Part shown: positions 43,541 to 52,149 of the stretch, piece after piece
Layout of the letters: every line of letters begins with the position of its first letter
Numbering within the stretch: position 1 is the stretch's first letter
Assembly (NCBI GenBank): GCA_039818345.1
Contig: JBCBUC010000005.1
Span: forward strand, 62,001-126,000
DNA length: 64,000 nucleotides
Direction: 5' to 3'
Source of the DNA: Parvularcula sp039818345
GTDB lineage: Bacteria; Pseudomonadota; Alphaproteobacteria; Caulobacterales; Parvularculaceae
Made by a program: the position numbers and the translations under genes
Notes under the pieces: generated by a model
Seen by the model: only the letters and a program-made list of their open reading frames with translations
Databases searched by the model: none
Told to the model about the DNA's origin: nothing

Positions 43541-44437
43541 ATGTCAGCCACGGAACGGGTGATCGATCCCGCTGTCAAAGCGATGCACAAAGGACAACAT
43601 CGTCCGCAGCCGCGCCCAGCACAGGCGCAGTCTCGCACGGGTGTTATTGCCAAGAAGCTTGGGATGACTCGCCTTTATAATGAAGAGGGCACGCACATCC
43701 CGGTGACGGTGATGAGCCTGGAGAATTGCCAGGTCGTCAGCCACCGGACGGTGGAGCGCGACGGCTATCTCGCGCTGCAACTCGGCGCTGGGACAGCCAA
43801 GGTGAAGCGCGTTTCTAAGCCGATGCGCGGTCACTTTGCGAAATCGAAAGTGGAGCCTAAGCGCAAGCTTGCCGAGTTCCGCATTCCTGAGGACGCGGTG
43901 ATCGAGGTTGGTTCGACGCTGACCGCTGATCACTATGTGTCCGGTCAGCGCGTTGACGTGGTGGGAACGTCGATTGGTAAGGGTTTTGCCGGCGGCATGA
44001 AACGCCACAATTTTGGCGGCCTCCGCGCCTCGCACGGTGTGTCGATCAGCCACCGCTCGCACGGCTCGACGGGTCAATGTCAAGATCCGGGTAAGGTCTT
44101 TAAGGGCAAAAAAATGGCCGGTCACATGGGCGACGTCCGCGTGACCACGCAGAACTTGGAAGTCGTCAAAACCGATGTCGAACGCGGCCTCATTCTTCTC
44201 AAAGGTGCGGTTCCTGGTTCTGCGGGCTCGTGGGTTTTGATCAAAGACGCCATCAAAAAGCCGCTCCCAGACGATGCGCCGAAGCCTGGCGCATTCAAGG
44301 AGCCTGGTGCTGGTACTGAAGAGCCAGTTGTCGAAGAAGCGCCTGCAGAAGAGGTCGCAGCTGAAGCCGTTGAGGCTGCCGCTGAAACGCCAGCCGAAGC
44401 AGAAGCTCCGGCCAGTGACGAAGGAGACAAGAGCTGA
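43541..44437 (+). CDS. rplC: Ribosomal protein L3 with N- and C-terminal extensions
   Basis: 298 residues, against about 210-240 in most bacteria. The core starts near residue 32 (RTGVIAKKLGMTRL) and includes the FGGLRASHGVSISHRSHGSTGQ loop and KKMAGHMG. An extra 31 basic residues precede it, and about 55 acidic/Ala-rich residues follow (PVVEEAPAEEVAAEAVEAAAE and similar). L3 reaches to the peptidyl-transferase centre. The start at 43541 fits spacing to rpsJ; the ATG at 43583 has no ribosome site. Confidence 0.95.
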   Translation: MSATERVIDPAVKAMHKGQHRPQPRPAQAQSRTGVIAKKLGMTRLYNEEGTHIPVTVMSLENCQVVSHRTVERDGYLALQLGAGTAKVKRVSKPMRGHFAKSKVEPKRKLAEFRIPEDAVIEVGSTLTADHYVSGQRVDVVGTSIGKGFAGGMKRHNFGGLRASHGVSISHRSHGSTGQCQDPGKVFKGKKMAGHMGDVRVTTQNLEVVKTDVERGLILLKGAVPGSAGSWVLIKDAIKKPLPDDAPKPGAFKEPGAGTEEPVVEEAPAEEVAAEAVEAAAETPAEAEAPASDEGDKS

Positions 44438-45084
44438 TGGAAATCGACGTCCTCACGCTCGATGCGGGCAAGTCGGGTTCGGCGCCACTCAAGGACGAGA
44501 TCTTTGGTCTCGATCCGCGCCGTGACCTTCTGCACCGTTATGTCGTTTGGCAGATGGCCAAGCGCCAACAGGGCACGCACAAAACAAAAGAGCGCGGCGA
44601 AGTGGCTGGCTCGACGAAAAAGATCGTTCGTCAGAAGGGTTCCGGTGGAGCGCGGCACGGCAACAAAAAAGCTGTGCAGTTCCGCGGCGGCGGTGTTGCC
44701 CATGGTCCGCGTCCACGCAGCCATGCGATCAGCCTGCCGAAGAAAGTGCGGAAGCTCGCTTTGCGGCACGCTCTTTCGGCGAAACACGGTGCGCAGGAGT
44801 TGATCGTTCTCGACGAAGCCAAGCTCGACGCACCGAAGACAACGGCGTTGGTGGCCAAGCTCAAAGGCCTCGGCATTAAGAATGCGCTTTTCATGGATAG
44901 CGTGATCGATGAGAGCTTTGGCAAAGCGGCGCGTAACATTGAGGGGATCAACGTCCTCCCAGTGGCGGGCGCTAATGTCTACGACATCTTGAAGCACGAT
45001 AAACTCGTGCTGACGAAAGCGGCGATTGAAGGCCTTGAAGCGCGCCTTCTTCCGCACGCTGAAACCGAAGGGGCCGCCGCATGA
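44437..45084 (+). CDS. rplD: Ribosomal protein L4
   Basis: 215 residues, lining the exit tunnel and in some bacteria repressing its own operon. Contains RRDLLHRYVVWQMAKRQQGTHKTK, split as RRDLLHRYVVWQMA and KRQQGTHKTK, and the tunnel-loop region KGSGGARHGNKKAVQFRGG. It shares one base with the rplC stop. Confidence 0.97.
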   Translation: MEIDVLTLDAGKSGSAPLKDEIFGLDPRRDLLHRYVVWQMAKRQQGTHKTKERGEVAGSTKKIVRQKGSGGARHGNKKAVQFRGGGVAHGPRPRSHAISLPKKVRKLALRHALSAKHGAQELIVLDEAKLDAPKTTALVAKLKGLGIKNALFMDSVIDESFGKAARNIEGINVLPVAGANVYDILKHDKLVLTKAAIEGLEARLLPHAETEGAAA

Positions 45085-45380
45085 CCGAAGCCACGGCCAA
45101 GCATTATGACACCATCACCGCGCCGGTGATCACCGAGAAAGCCACTCTTGGTGCTGAACATAATCAATATGTTTTCAAGGTGCCCCTTAAAGCGACGAAG
45201 CCAGAGATCGCTGAGGCGGTCGAGGCGTTGTTCGACGTCAAGGTGAAGGCGGTGAACACGCTCGTCACCAAGGGCAAAGCAAAACGTTTCCGTGGTCGTC
45301 CGTACACACGTTCGGACGTCAAAAAAGCGATGGTGACCCTCGAAGATGGTCACGCGATCGATGTGACGACGGGGCTCTAA
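45081..45380 (+). CDS. rplW: Ribosomal protein L23
   Basis: 99 residues at the tunnel exit, docking site for trigger factor and SRP. ITEKATLGAEHNQYVFKVP and GRPYTRSDVKKAMVTL are family-typical. Its ATG overlaps the end of rplD by 4 nt (ATGA). Confidence 0.97.
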   Translation: MTEATAKHYDTITAPVITEKATLGAEHNQYVFKVPLKATKPEIAEAVEALFDVKVKAVNTLVTKGKAKRFRGRPYTRSDVKKAMVTLEDGHAIDVTTGL

Positions 45381-45384
45381 GACC

Positions 45385-46224
45385 ATGGCATTGAAGACAT
45401 ACAATCCCACATCGCCCGGTCGCCGGACGCTTGTTACCATCGACCGGAAACACCTGCACAAAGGCCGTCCAGAGAAGTCGCTGACCGAAGGTAAGACCAA
45501 GTCGGGTGGTCGGAACAACAATGGTCGGATCACGGCGCGCCGGATCGGTGGTGGTGCGAAGAACCTCTACCGGATCATCGATTTTAAGCGGCAGCGTTAC
45601 GATGCGATCGCGACGGTCGAGCGTATTGAATATGATCCCAACCGGACCGCGTTCATTGCCCTGATCGAATATGGTGACGGCGTGAAGTCCTACATCATTG
45701 CCCCTCAGCGCTTGGCCGAAGGCGATAAAGTCGTCTCTGGTGACAAGGTGGATGTGAAGCCTGGCAATGCCATGCCGCTCAAAAACATCCCTGTCGGGAC
45801 AATCATTCACAACGTTGAGCTCAAGCCTTTGAAAGGCGCACAGCTCGCGCGTTCAGCTGGGGCTTATGTCCAGCTCGTGGGCCGCGATGGCGATTACGCC
45901 CAGCTGCGTCTCAAATCGGGTGAGGTTCGCCTCGTCCATGGTGATTGCCGTGCCACCATCGGTGCGGTTTCGAACCCCGATCACGCCAACACCGTGCTCG
46001 GGAAAGCTGGCCGCAAGCGGCATATGGGCAAGCGCCCAGCTGTGCGCGGTGTGGCGATGAACCCGATCGATCACCCCCATGGTGGCGGCGAAGGCCGTAC
46101 CTCGGGTGGTCGTCACCCTGTCACCCCGTGGGGTAAACCCACCAAAGGTAAACGCACGCGGAACAATAAGGAGACCGACCGTCTCATTATTCGTTCGCGT
46201 CACGCGAAACGGAAAGGACGCTAA
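45385..46224 (+). CDS. rplB: Ribosomal protein L2
   Basis: 279 residues, an essential 23S-rRNA protein near the peptidyl-transferase centre. The C-terminal HPHGGGEGRTSGGRHPVTPWGKPTKG region (read as HPHGGGEGRTSGGR and HPVTPWGKP) includes the functional His. Follows rplW by 4 nt. Confidence 0.98.
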   Translation: MALKTYNPTSPGRRTLVTIDRKHLHKGRPEKSLTEGKTKSGGRNNNGRITARRIGGGAKNLYRIIDFKRQRYDAIATVERIEYDPNRTAFIALIEYGDGVKSYIIAPQRLAEGDKVVSGDKVDVKPGNAMPLKNIPVGTIIHNVELKPLKGAQLARSAGAYVQLVGRDGDYAQLRLKSGEVRLVHGDCRATIGAVSNPDHANTVLGKAGRKRHMGKRPAVRGVAMNPIDHPHGGGEGRTSGGRHPVTPWGKPTKGKRTRNNKETDRLIIRSRHAKRKGR

Positions 46225-46227
46225 CCG

Positions 46228-46506
46228 ATGCCGCGTTCCGTATGGAAAGGACCTTTCGTCGATCGGTACCTCCTCAAGAAGGCGGCTGACGCCGGCGAGG
46301 GTAAGCACAAGGGCGGGGTGAAAACCTGGTCCCGTCGTTCGACGATTCTCCCACAATTCGTGGGCCTGACGTTCAACGTCTATAACGGTCAGAAATTCAT
46401 CCCGGTGCATGTCACCGAGGACATGGTTGGCCACAAGCTTGGCGAATTTAGCCCCACCCGGACCTATTACGGTCACGGTGCGGACAAAAAAGCGAAGCGG
46501 AAGTAA
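46228..46506 (+). CDS. rpsS: Ribosomal protein S19
   Basis: 92 residues, on the 30S head beside S13. SVWKGPFVD, RRSTILPQFVGLTFNVYNG and PVHVTEDMVGHKLGEFSPTR are family-typical. Preceded by GAAAGGA. Confidence 0.98.
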   Translation: MPRSVWKGPFVDRYLLKKAADAGEGKHKGGVKTWSRRSTILPQFVGLTFNVYNGQKFIPVHVTEDMVGHKLGEFSPTRTYYGHGADKKAKRK

Positions 46507-46509
46507 GCC

Positions 46510-46887
46510 ATGGGCCAGCAAAAAAACCCTGTCCGCCGCGAAGATGATCAAGCGATCGCGAAAGGCCGCATGATCAAAACGTCGCCGCAAAAACTCAACC
46601 TCGTTGCGCAAGCCATTCGCGGAATGCAGGTCGAGCGCGCGAAGAACGAACTTCTCTTCAGCCGTAAGCGCGTCGCACGCGAAGTGCTGACGGTGCTCGA
46701 ATCGGCAATTTCCAATGCTGAGAACAACCATGATCTCGATATTGATTCGTTGATCGTGGAAGAGGCGTTCGTTGGCAAAAACCTTGTGATGAAACGGTTC
46801 CGTCCGCGGGCCCGTGGCCGCGTTGGTCGGATCAAAAAGCCGTTCGCCGAAATCACCATCAAACTCCGTGAGAAGGAGACAGCCTAA
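46510..46887 (+). CDS. rplV: Ribosomal protein L22
   Basis: 125 residues, with a beta-hairpin reaching the exit tunnel. KTSPQKLNLVAQAIRGMQVERA and KRFRPRARGRVGRIKKPF are present. The ATG lies 3 nt after rpsS, and its stop shares one base with rpsC. Confidence 0.97.
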   Translation: MGQQKNPVRREDDQAIAKGRMIKTSPQKLNLVAQAIRGMQVERAKNELLFSRKRVAREVLTVLESAISNAENNHDLDIDSLIVEEAFVGKNLVMKRFRPRARGRVGRIKKPFAEITIKLREKETA

Positions 46888-47612
46888 TGGGTCAGAAGGT
46901 TAACCCTATCGGTCTCCGTCTGGGGATCAACCGCACATGGGACAGCCGTTGGTATGCGGATAAAGGGGCCTATGGAGACCTCCTCCACGAGGACCTCAAA
47001 ATTCGCGGCTACCTTTTAAAGCGCTTGTCGAATGCCGGCGTGTCAAAGGTCGTCATCGAACGTCCGCATAAAAAGTGTCGTGTCACCATCTATTCTGCTC
47101 GCCCTGGTGTGGTGATCGGCAAGAAGGGCGCGGATATCGAGAAGCTCCGTCAGGAGCTGTCCCGGATGTCGAGCTCCGAAACGGTTCTCAACATTGTGGA
47201 GATCCGGAAGCCCGAGACGGATGCAACATTGGTTGCTGAGAACATTGCGCAGCAATTGGAACGTCGGGCTTCGTTCCGCCGTGCCATGAAACGTGCCATG
47301 CAGACCGCCATGCGCATGGGTGCCCTTGGTATTCGTGTGAACTGTGCTGGTCGTCTTGGTGGTGCAGAAATCGCCCGGACGGAATGGTACCGCGAAGGTC
47401 GCGTGCCGCTTCATACGCTCCGTGCAGACATTGATTATGGTGTCGCCACGGCTCGCACCACCTACGGCGCCATCGGCATCAAGGTCTGGATCTTTAAAGG
47501 CGAGATCCTTGAGCACGACCCAACCGCCCACGAACGGCGCTTGGTTGATGCACAGACGGGTGCCCCGCAAATGAATCGTGAGCGCCGTCCGCGTCGCCGC
47601 GAGAACGCATAA
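46887..47612 (+). CDS. rpsC: Ribosomal protein S3
   Basis: 241 residues. KH domain with VVIGKKGADIEKLRQELSRM, and C-terminal segments RAMKRAMQTAMRMGALGIRV and GRLGGAEIARTEWYREGRVPLHTLRADIDYG (read in parts). It lines the mRNA entry channel and has helicase activity in the complex. One-base overlap with rplV. Confidence 0.98.
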   Translation: MGQKVNPIGLRLGINRTWDSRWYADKGAYGDLLHEDLKIRGYLLKRLSNAGVSKVVIERPHKKCRVTIYSARPGVVIGKKGADIEKLRQELSRMSSSETVLNIVEIRKPETDATLVAENIAQQLERRASFRRAMKRAMQTAMRMGALGIRVNCAGRLGGAEIARTEWYREGRVPLHTLRADIDYGVATARTTYGAIGIKVWIFKGEILEHDPTAHERRLVDAQTGAPQMNRERRPRRRENA

Positions 47613-47621
47613 GAGGTCAAC

Positions 47622-48041
47622 ATGCTGCAGCCAAAACGGACGAAGTTCCGTAAACAGCACAAAGGCCGGATTAAAGGCCTCGCTAAAGGCGGAACGACCC
47701 TCAATTTTGGGTCGTTCGGTCTCAAAGCGGTCGAACCAGAACGCATCACGGCGCGCCAGATTGAGGCGACACGTCGTGCCATCACCCGTCACATGAAACG
47801 GGCAGGACGGGTCTGGATCCGGATTTTCCCTGACGTTCCAGTCACGGCCAAGCCGACGGAAGTGCGGATGGGTAAGGGTAAAGGCTCGGTCGACCGTTGG
47901 GTCGCGAAGGTGAAGCCAGGCCGGATCATGTTTGAAATCGACGGCGTGCCGGAACCCCTAGCGCGTGAGGCGTTGAGCCTCGGTGCGGCGAAGCTTCCGA
48001 TCAAGACACGCATCGTCAAGCGGATCGGGGAGGAAGCGTAA
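47622..48041 (+). CDS. rplP: Ribosomal protein L16
   Basis: 139 residues, near the A site of the 50S. LQPKRTKFRKQHKGRI, GRVWIRIFPDVPVTAKP and RMGKGKGSVDRWVAKVKPGR are typical; the Arg in MGKGKGSV..WVA is the site of ribosomal hydroxylation in other species. Shares one base with rpmC. Confidence 0.98.
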   Translation: MLQPKRTKFRKQHKGRIKGLAKGGTTLNFGSFGLKAVEPERITARQIEATRRAITRHMKRAGRVWIRIFPDVPVTAKPTEVRMGKGKGSVDRWVAKVKPGRIMFEIDGVPEPLAREALSLGAAKLPIKTRIVKRIGEEA

Positions 48042-48319
48042 TGGGTCAGTCCACCGATAAAACCCGCAACAAACAGGCCGAACGTATCCGCGATTTAAGT
48101 GATGATCAGCTCAGTGATGAGTTGCTCGCGCTGAAAAAGGAACAGTTTAACCTGCGCTTCCAAGGCGCCTCGGGCCAGCTGGAGAAATCCAGCCGGGTGA
48201 AAGAGGTTCGCCGGGATATCGCTCGGGTGAAATCAATCCAAGCGCAGCGCCGGAAAGACACTGATGCGCCGGCGCGCACGACCCCTGAAGAAGTCAAAGA
48301 GGAGGCGGCTGATGCCTAA
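48041..48319 (+). CDS. rpmC: Ribosomal protein L29, extended
   Basis: 92 residues versus about 63-70 usual: about 14 extra residues at the N-terminus and 18 at the C-terminus (TTPEEVKEEAADA). The core helices ELLALKKEQFNLRFQ and SSRVKEVRRDIARVKSI are normal. It sits beside L23 at the tunnel exit. Its end overlaps rpsQ by 8 nt. Confidence 0.95.
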   Translation: MGQSTDKTRNKQAERIRDLSDDQLSDELLALKKEQFNLRFQGASGQLEKSSRVKEVRRDIARVKSIQAQRRKDTDAPARTTPEEVKEEAADA

Positions 48320-48569
48320 GCGTATTCTCCAAGGCCCGGTTGTCTCGACCAAGGGCGACAAAACCGTTGTGGTACGGATTGACCGCAGTTACTTGCACCC
48401 ACTTTTGAAAAAAGTGGTGCGGCGTTCCAAGCGGTACCACGCGCATGACGAAACCAACTCCAAACAGGTTGGTGACGTGGTGCAAATTATTGAATGTGCA
48501 CCGAAGTCGAAACTGAAGCGTTGGGAGCTTTTCTCCGGCGCGGACGAAGCGGCATCGGCTGAAGGTTAA
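48312..48569 (+). CDS. rpsQ: Ribosomal protein S17
   Basis: 85 residues, an early-assembling 16S-rRNA protein: RILQGPVVSTKGDKTVVVRID and RSKRYHAHDETNSKQVGDVV. ATG 48312 is chosen over an in-frame upstream start at 48264, because GGAGG lies close upstream and the family starts here. Confidence 0.96.
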   Translation: MPKRILQGPVVSTKGDKTVVVRIDRSYLHPLLKKVVRRSKRYHAHDETNSKQVGDVVQIIECAPKSKLKRWELFSGADEAASAEG

Positions 48570-48614
48570 CGAGGAACGGCACCCGGTTTCCCCGGGGCCA
48601 AAACGGAGGATCCT

Positions 48615-48983
48615 ATGATCCAGATGCAGACGAACCTCGACGTCGCCGATAACTCCGGCGCCAAGAGGGTGCAGTGCATCAAGGTCCTTGGCGGGGCCAA
48701 GCGGAAATATGCATCCGTCGGCGACATCATTGTGGTGTCGGTGAAGGAAGCGATGCCGCGTGGCCGTGTGAAAAAGGGCCAGGTGATGAAAGCTGTCGTG
48801 GTACGGACCGCAAAGGACATTCAACGTCGTGATGGTTCGGTTATTCGCTTTGATGGCAACGCTGCTGTGATTGTGAACAACAACAAAGAGCCTGTGGGCA
48901 CACGGATCTTTGGCCCAGTGACGCGCGAGCTTCGCCGTGCTGGCCATATGAAGATCGTCAGCCTTGCGCCGGAGGTGCTGTAG
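48615..48983 (+). CDS. rplN: Ribosomal protein L14
   Basis: 122 residues at the subunit interface. MIQMQTNLDVADNSGAKRVQC and DGNAAVIVNNNKEPVGTRIFGPV are family hallmarks. It follows rpsQ by 45 nt, with GGAGGATCC before the ATG. Confidence 0.98.
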   Translation: MIQMQTNLDVADNSGAKRVQCIKVLGGAKRKYASVGDIIVVSVKEAMPRGRVKKGQVMKAVVVRTAKDIQRRDGSVIRFDGNAAVIVNNNKEPVGTRIFGPVTRELRRAGHMKIVSLAPEVL

Positions 48984-48985
48984 TC

Positions 48986-49300
48986 ATGGCAGCTCGTATC
49001 AAAAAGGGCGACAAGGTCGTGGTCCTTGCTGGCAAGGACAAGGGTGCTGAGGGTGAAGTCCTTAAAGTGATGCCCAAGGACGAACGCGTGCTTGTACAGG
49101 GCGTTCAGATGGTCACCAAGCATCGTAAACCATCGCAACAGAGCCAAGGCGGCTTGGAGCGGATGGAAGCGCCCATCCACGTCTCCAACGTTGCCTTGAA
49201 AGATCCAAAGGACGGTAAACCAACGCGTGTTGGTTTCGAAGTGCGCGACGGCAAAAAAGTCCGCGTTGCGAAACGTTCGGGGGAGGTTCTCGATGTCTGA
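48986..49300 (+). CDS. rplX: Ribosomal protein L24
   Basis: 104 residues, an assembly initiator on the 50S. KOW motif KGDKVVVLAGKDKGAEGEVL, then the HPS-free MVTKHRKPSQQSQGG loop. Follows rplN by 2 nt; its end overlaps rplE by 8 nt. Confidence 0.97.
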   Translation: MAARIKKGDKVVVLAGKDKGAEGEVLKVMPKDERVLVQGVQMVTKHRKPSQQSQGGLERMEAPIHVSNVALKDPKDGKPTRVGFEVRDGKKVRVAKRSGEVLDV

Positions 49301-49862
49301 GACAGCAGTCGACAACTACATTCCGCGCCTGAAGGTTAAATACGTCGATTCCATCAGGGATAAGATGAAAGAGACGTTCTCGTATAAGAACGTCATGCAG
49401 ATTCCGCGGCTCGAAAAAGTCGTGATCAATATGGGTGTCGGCGATGCGGTCAATGACCGGAAAGCGGTCGAGAAAGCCGCTGAGGAGCTTGAAGCCATTG
49501 CTGGTCAGAAGCCTGTGATCACGAAAGCGTCCAAATCCATCGCTGGCTTTAAAGTCCGTGAAGAGATGGCGCTTGGCTGTAAGGTCACGCTGCGCGGCGA
49601 GAAGATGTACGAATTCGTCGATCGCCTCACGACTATTGCTCTTCCTCGGGTTCGGGACTTCCGTGGTCTCAACCCGAAGAGCTTTGATGGTCGCGGGAAC
49701 TTCGCGATGGGCCTTAAAGAGCACATCGTCTTCCCAGAGATCGATTACGACAAGGTCGAGACCCAGCGCGGTATGGACATCATTGTTTGCACCACTGCAC
49801 CAACGGACGATGAAGCGCGTGCGCTTCTCAAAGAGTTCAATTTCCCCTTCCGCGATCGATAG
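49293..49862 (+). CDS. rplE: Ribosomal protein L5
   Basis: 189 residues, bridging to the 5S rRNA. FSYKNVMQIPRLEKVVINMGVG, KPVITKASKSIAGFKVREEM and RDFRGLNPKSFDGRGNFAMG are typical. ATG 49293 is chosen over an upstream start at 49227; GGGAGG lies just before it and it overlaps rplX by 8 nt. Confidence 0.96.
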   Translation: MSETAVDNYIPRLKVKYVDSIRDKMKETFSYKNVMQIPRLEKVVINMGVGDAVNDRKAVEKAAEELEAIAGQKPVITKASKSIAGFKVREEMALGCKVTLRGEKMYEFVDRLTTIALPRVRDFRGLNPKSFDGRGNFAMGLKEHIVFPEIDYDKVETQRGMDIIVCTTAPTDDEARALLKEFNFPFRDR

Positions 49863-49921
49863 CGAAGGGTTGTTCGGTACTTCCTTATAGAGAGGAAAAG
49901 GCCGGAAAGGAGAAAGAAAAC

Positions 49922-50227
49922 ATGGCAAAGAAAGCGATGGTCGAACGCGATGCGAAGCGTCGGCGTCTTGCTAAAAAATGGGATGCCCGCCGTGAACGCC
50001 TAAAAGCGATCATGCGGTCTGAAGAGGCGAGCCCGGAAGATAAGTTCAAAGCCGCCATGGCCTTGGCTGAAATTCCGCGCAACGCGTCGAAAACCCGTAT
50101 CCGCAACCGCTGCCAAGTCACCGGTCGTCCGCGTGGTTACTACCGTAAACTGAAAATGTCGCGCATCGCGCTGCGGGAGCTTGGCTCCCTCGGTAAGGTG
50201 CCCGGCCTCGTGAAATCCAGCTGGTAA
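49922..50227 (+). CDS. rpsN: Ribosomal protein S14, zinc-free form
   Basis: 101 residues. Only one Cys (RNRCQVTG) is present instead of the four-Cys finger of the zinc form, so it does not need zinc. This is the usual long form in proteobacteria: KLKMSRIALRELGSLGKVPGLVKSSW ends it. Preceded by a 59-nt gap containing GGAAAGGAG. Confidence 0.97.
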   Translation: MAKKAMVERDAKRRRLAKKWDARRERLKAIMRSEEASPEDKFKAAMALAEIPRNASKTRIRNRCQVTGRPRGYYRKLKMSRIALRELGSLGKVPGLVKSSW

Positions 50228-50242
50228 GGGGACAGATAGACG

Positions 50243-50641
50243 ATGACCATTGGTGATCCTCTCGGTGATATGCTGACCCGCATCCGGAACGCGCAAATGC
50301 GCGGGATGACGAAGGCGGTAACCCCGGCTTCGAAGCTGCGTCAGCGTGTGCTCGATGTTCTTGAGTCGGAAGGCTTCATTCGCGGCTATGCGCGGGTTGA
50401 GCATGAAGGCAACAAAGCCGACCTCGAAATCGAACTGAAGTATTTCGATGGCGATCCTGTGATTTCGAAGATCAAGCGTGTTTCGAAACCTGGCCGCCGT
50501 GTTTATTCATCCGTCAAAGATATTGAGCCTGTACGGAACGGTCTTGGCATCTCGATCCTTTCGACCCCGAAAGGTGTGATGTCCGATGCTGTTGCCCGTG
50601 AGCATAATGTCGGCGGCGAAGTTCTTTGTCAGGTGTACTGA
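50243..50641 (+). CDS. rpsH: Ribosomal protein S8
   Basis: 132 residues; binds 16S helix 21 and in E. coli represses its own operon. DPLGDMLTRIRNAQMR, VSKPGRRVYSS and ISILSTPKGVMSDAVAREHNVGGEVLCQVY (two parts) are intact. Confidence 0.98.
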   Translation: MTIGDPLGDMLTRIRNAQMRGMTKAVTPASKLRQRVLDVLESEGFIRGYARVEHEGNKADLEIELKYFDGDPVISKIKRVSKPGRRVYSSVKDIEPVRNGLGISILSTPKGVMSDAVAREHNVGGEVLCQVY

Positions 50642-50643
50642 TT

Positions 50644-51177
50644 ATGTCACGTATCGGCAAAAAACCTGTTCCCGTGCCTAAAGGCGTTGAGGCCAAAATT
50701 GATGGTCAAACGGTGAAGGCAAAGGGCTCTAAAGGCGAGATGGAATTCGTTGTTAACGAGCTTTGCCTTGTTGAGATGGGCGATGACGGCATCAAGGTGA
50801 CCCCGGTCAACAAGACCAAGGAAGCCCGTTCGATGTGGGGCATGAGCCGCACACAGATTGCCAACATTTTCGAAGGCGTCTCCAACGGCTTCGTCAAACG
50901 CCTCGAACTCGTGGGTGTTGGTTATCGCGCCCAAATGAAAGGCAAGAGCCTCAGCCTCTCGCTCGGCTACAGCCACGATATCACCTTCGACGCGCCAGAA
51001 GGCATCGAGATCAAATGCGCCAAACCCACCGAGATCGAAATCTCGGGCCGCGACAAGCAGGTCGTGGGTGAGGTTGCTGCGAAGATCCGCGCCTTCCGTC
51101 CGCCTGAGCCCTACAAAGGCAAAGGCGTCAAATACGAGGGGGAGTATATCTTCCGCAAAGAAGGGAAGAAGAAGTAA
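50644..51177 (+). CDS. rplF: Ribosomal protein L6
   Basis: 177 residues near the factor-binding site. SRIGKKPVPVPKGVEAK, KRLELVGVGYRAQMKGKSLSLSLGYSH (two parts) and RPPEPYKGKGVKYEGEYI are typical. ATG 50644 is 2 nt past the rpsH stop; a GTG-region start at 50626 is rejected as overlapping rpsH. Confidence 0.97.
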   Translation: MSRIGKKPVPVPKGVEAKIDGQTVKAKGSKGEMEFVVNELCLVEMGDDGIKVTPVNKTKEARSMWGMSRTQIANIFEGVSNGFVKRLELVGVGYRAQMKGKSLSLSLGYSHDITFDAPEGIEIKCAKPTEIEISGRDKQVVGEVAAKIRAFRPPEPYKGKGVKYEGEYIFRKEGKKK

Positions 51178-51179
51178 TC

Positions 51180-51542
51180 ATGCCTTTGACCCGTATTGCA
51201 AAACTCAAAAAGCGCGCTGGTCGTACACGGACAACGATCGCCAAGCGTGCTGGTGGCCGTCCTCGCCTCAGCGTTTATCGCTCGGGCAAGAACATTACGG
51301 CCCAGGTGATCGACGACGCCGCTGGCAAAACGCTGGCGTCGGCCTCGTCGCTTGAAAAAGACTTCCGTGAAAAGACGAAGGGTTCGAACGCCGACGCAGC
51401 GGCGGAGATTGGTAAATTGGTGGCAGAACGCGCCAAAGAAGCCGGCGTCGAGCACGTGATTTTTGACCGCGGTGGTTATTTGTTTCATGGCCGGGTGAAA
51501 GCCCTCGCCGAAGCCGCCCGTGAGGGCGGTCTCAAGTTCTAA
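51180..51542 (+). CDS. rplR: Ribosomal protein L18
   Basis: 120 residues, a 5S-rRNA-binding protein. RPRLSVYRSGKNITAQVIDD and VIFDRGGYLFHGRVKALAEAAREGGL are family-typical. It starts 2 nt after rplF. Confidence 0.98.
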   Translation: MPLTRIAKLKKRAGRTRTTIAKRAGGRPRLSVYRSGKNITAQVIDDAAGKTLASASSLEKDFREKTKGSNADAAAEIGKLVAERAKEAGVEHVIFDRGGYLFHGRVKALAEAAREGGLKF

Positions 51543-51555
51543 GGGACCCTGACTG

Positions 51556-52149
51556 ATGGCAAGAGAACCAAAACAAGGTGGTGATCGTCGCCGTAAGGGC
51601 GGCGCGCAACGCGAAGAAGAACGCGATGAGTTCCAGGATCGCTTGGTGGCGATCAACCGCGTCGCAAAGACGGTGAAGGGCGGTAAAAACTTCGGTTTTG
51701 CGGCCCTTGTCGTGGTCGGCGATCAAAAGGGCCGGGTTGGTTTCGGTAAAGGCAAGGCGCGCGAAGTGCCAGAGGCGATCCGAAAGGCAAGCCAAGAAGC
51801 CAAGCGCAACATGATCCGTGTGCCGATGCGCGATGGCCGAACCCTGCACCATGACGCGCAAGGCCGTCATGGCGCGGGTAAGGTCGTGATACGGACGGCT
51901 CCTCCGGGGACCGGCGTGATTGCCGGTGGTCCGATGCGGGCGGTCTTTGAGATGCTCGGCATTCAAGACGTGGTTGCGAAATCGATTGGCACGTCGAACC
52001 CTTACAACATGGTGCGGGCGACCGTGGACGCCCTCAAAGAGCAAGCGAACCCGCGTTCAATCGCGGCCAAGCGTGGCCTGAAGGTCTCTGACCTCATCGC
52101 CCGCCGCGCGGCTGTGCAGGCGGACGCCACCGCAGTGGATGCAGGCTGA
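51556..52149 (+). CDS. rpsE: Ribosomal protein S5
   Basis: 197 residues, with a basic N-terminal extension of about 25 residues before the core. FQDRLVAINRVAKTVKGGKNFGF (two parts), GKGKAREVPEAIRKA and VRAPPGTGVIAGGPMRAVFE-type sequence are present. A 30S fidelity protein. Shares one base with rpmD (TGATG). Confidence 0.97.
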   Translation: MAREPKQGGDRRRKGGAQREEERDEFQDRLVAINRVAKTVKGGKNFGFAALVVVGDQKGRVGFGKGKAREVPEAIRKASQEAKRNMIRVPMRDGRTLHHDAQGRHGAGKVVIRTAPPGTGVIAGGPMRAVFEMLGIQDVVAKSIGTSNPYNMVRATVDALKEQANPRSIAAKRGLKVSDLIARRAAVQADATAVDAG

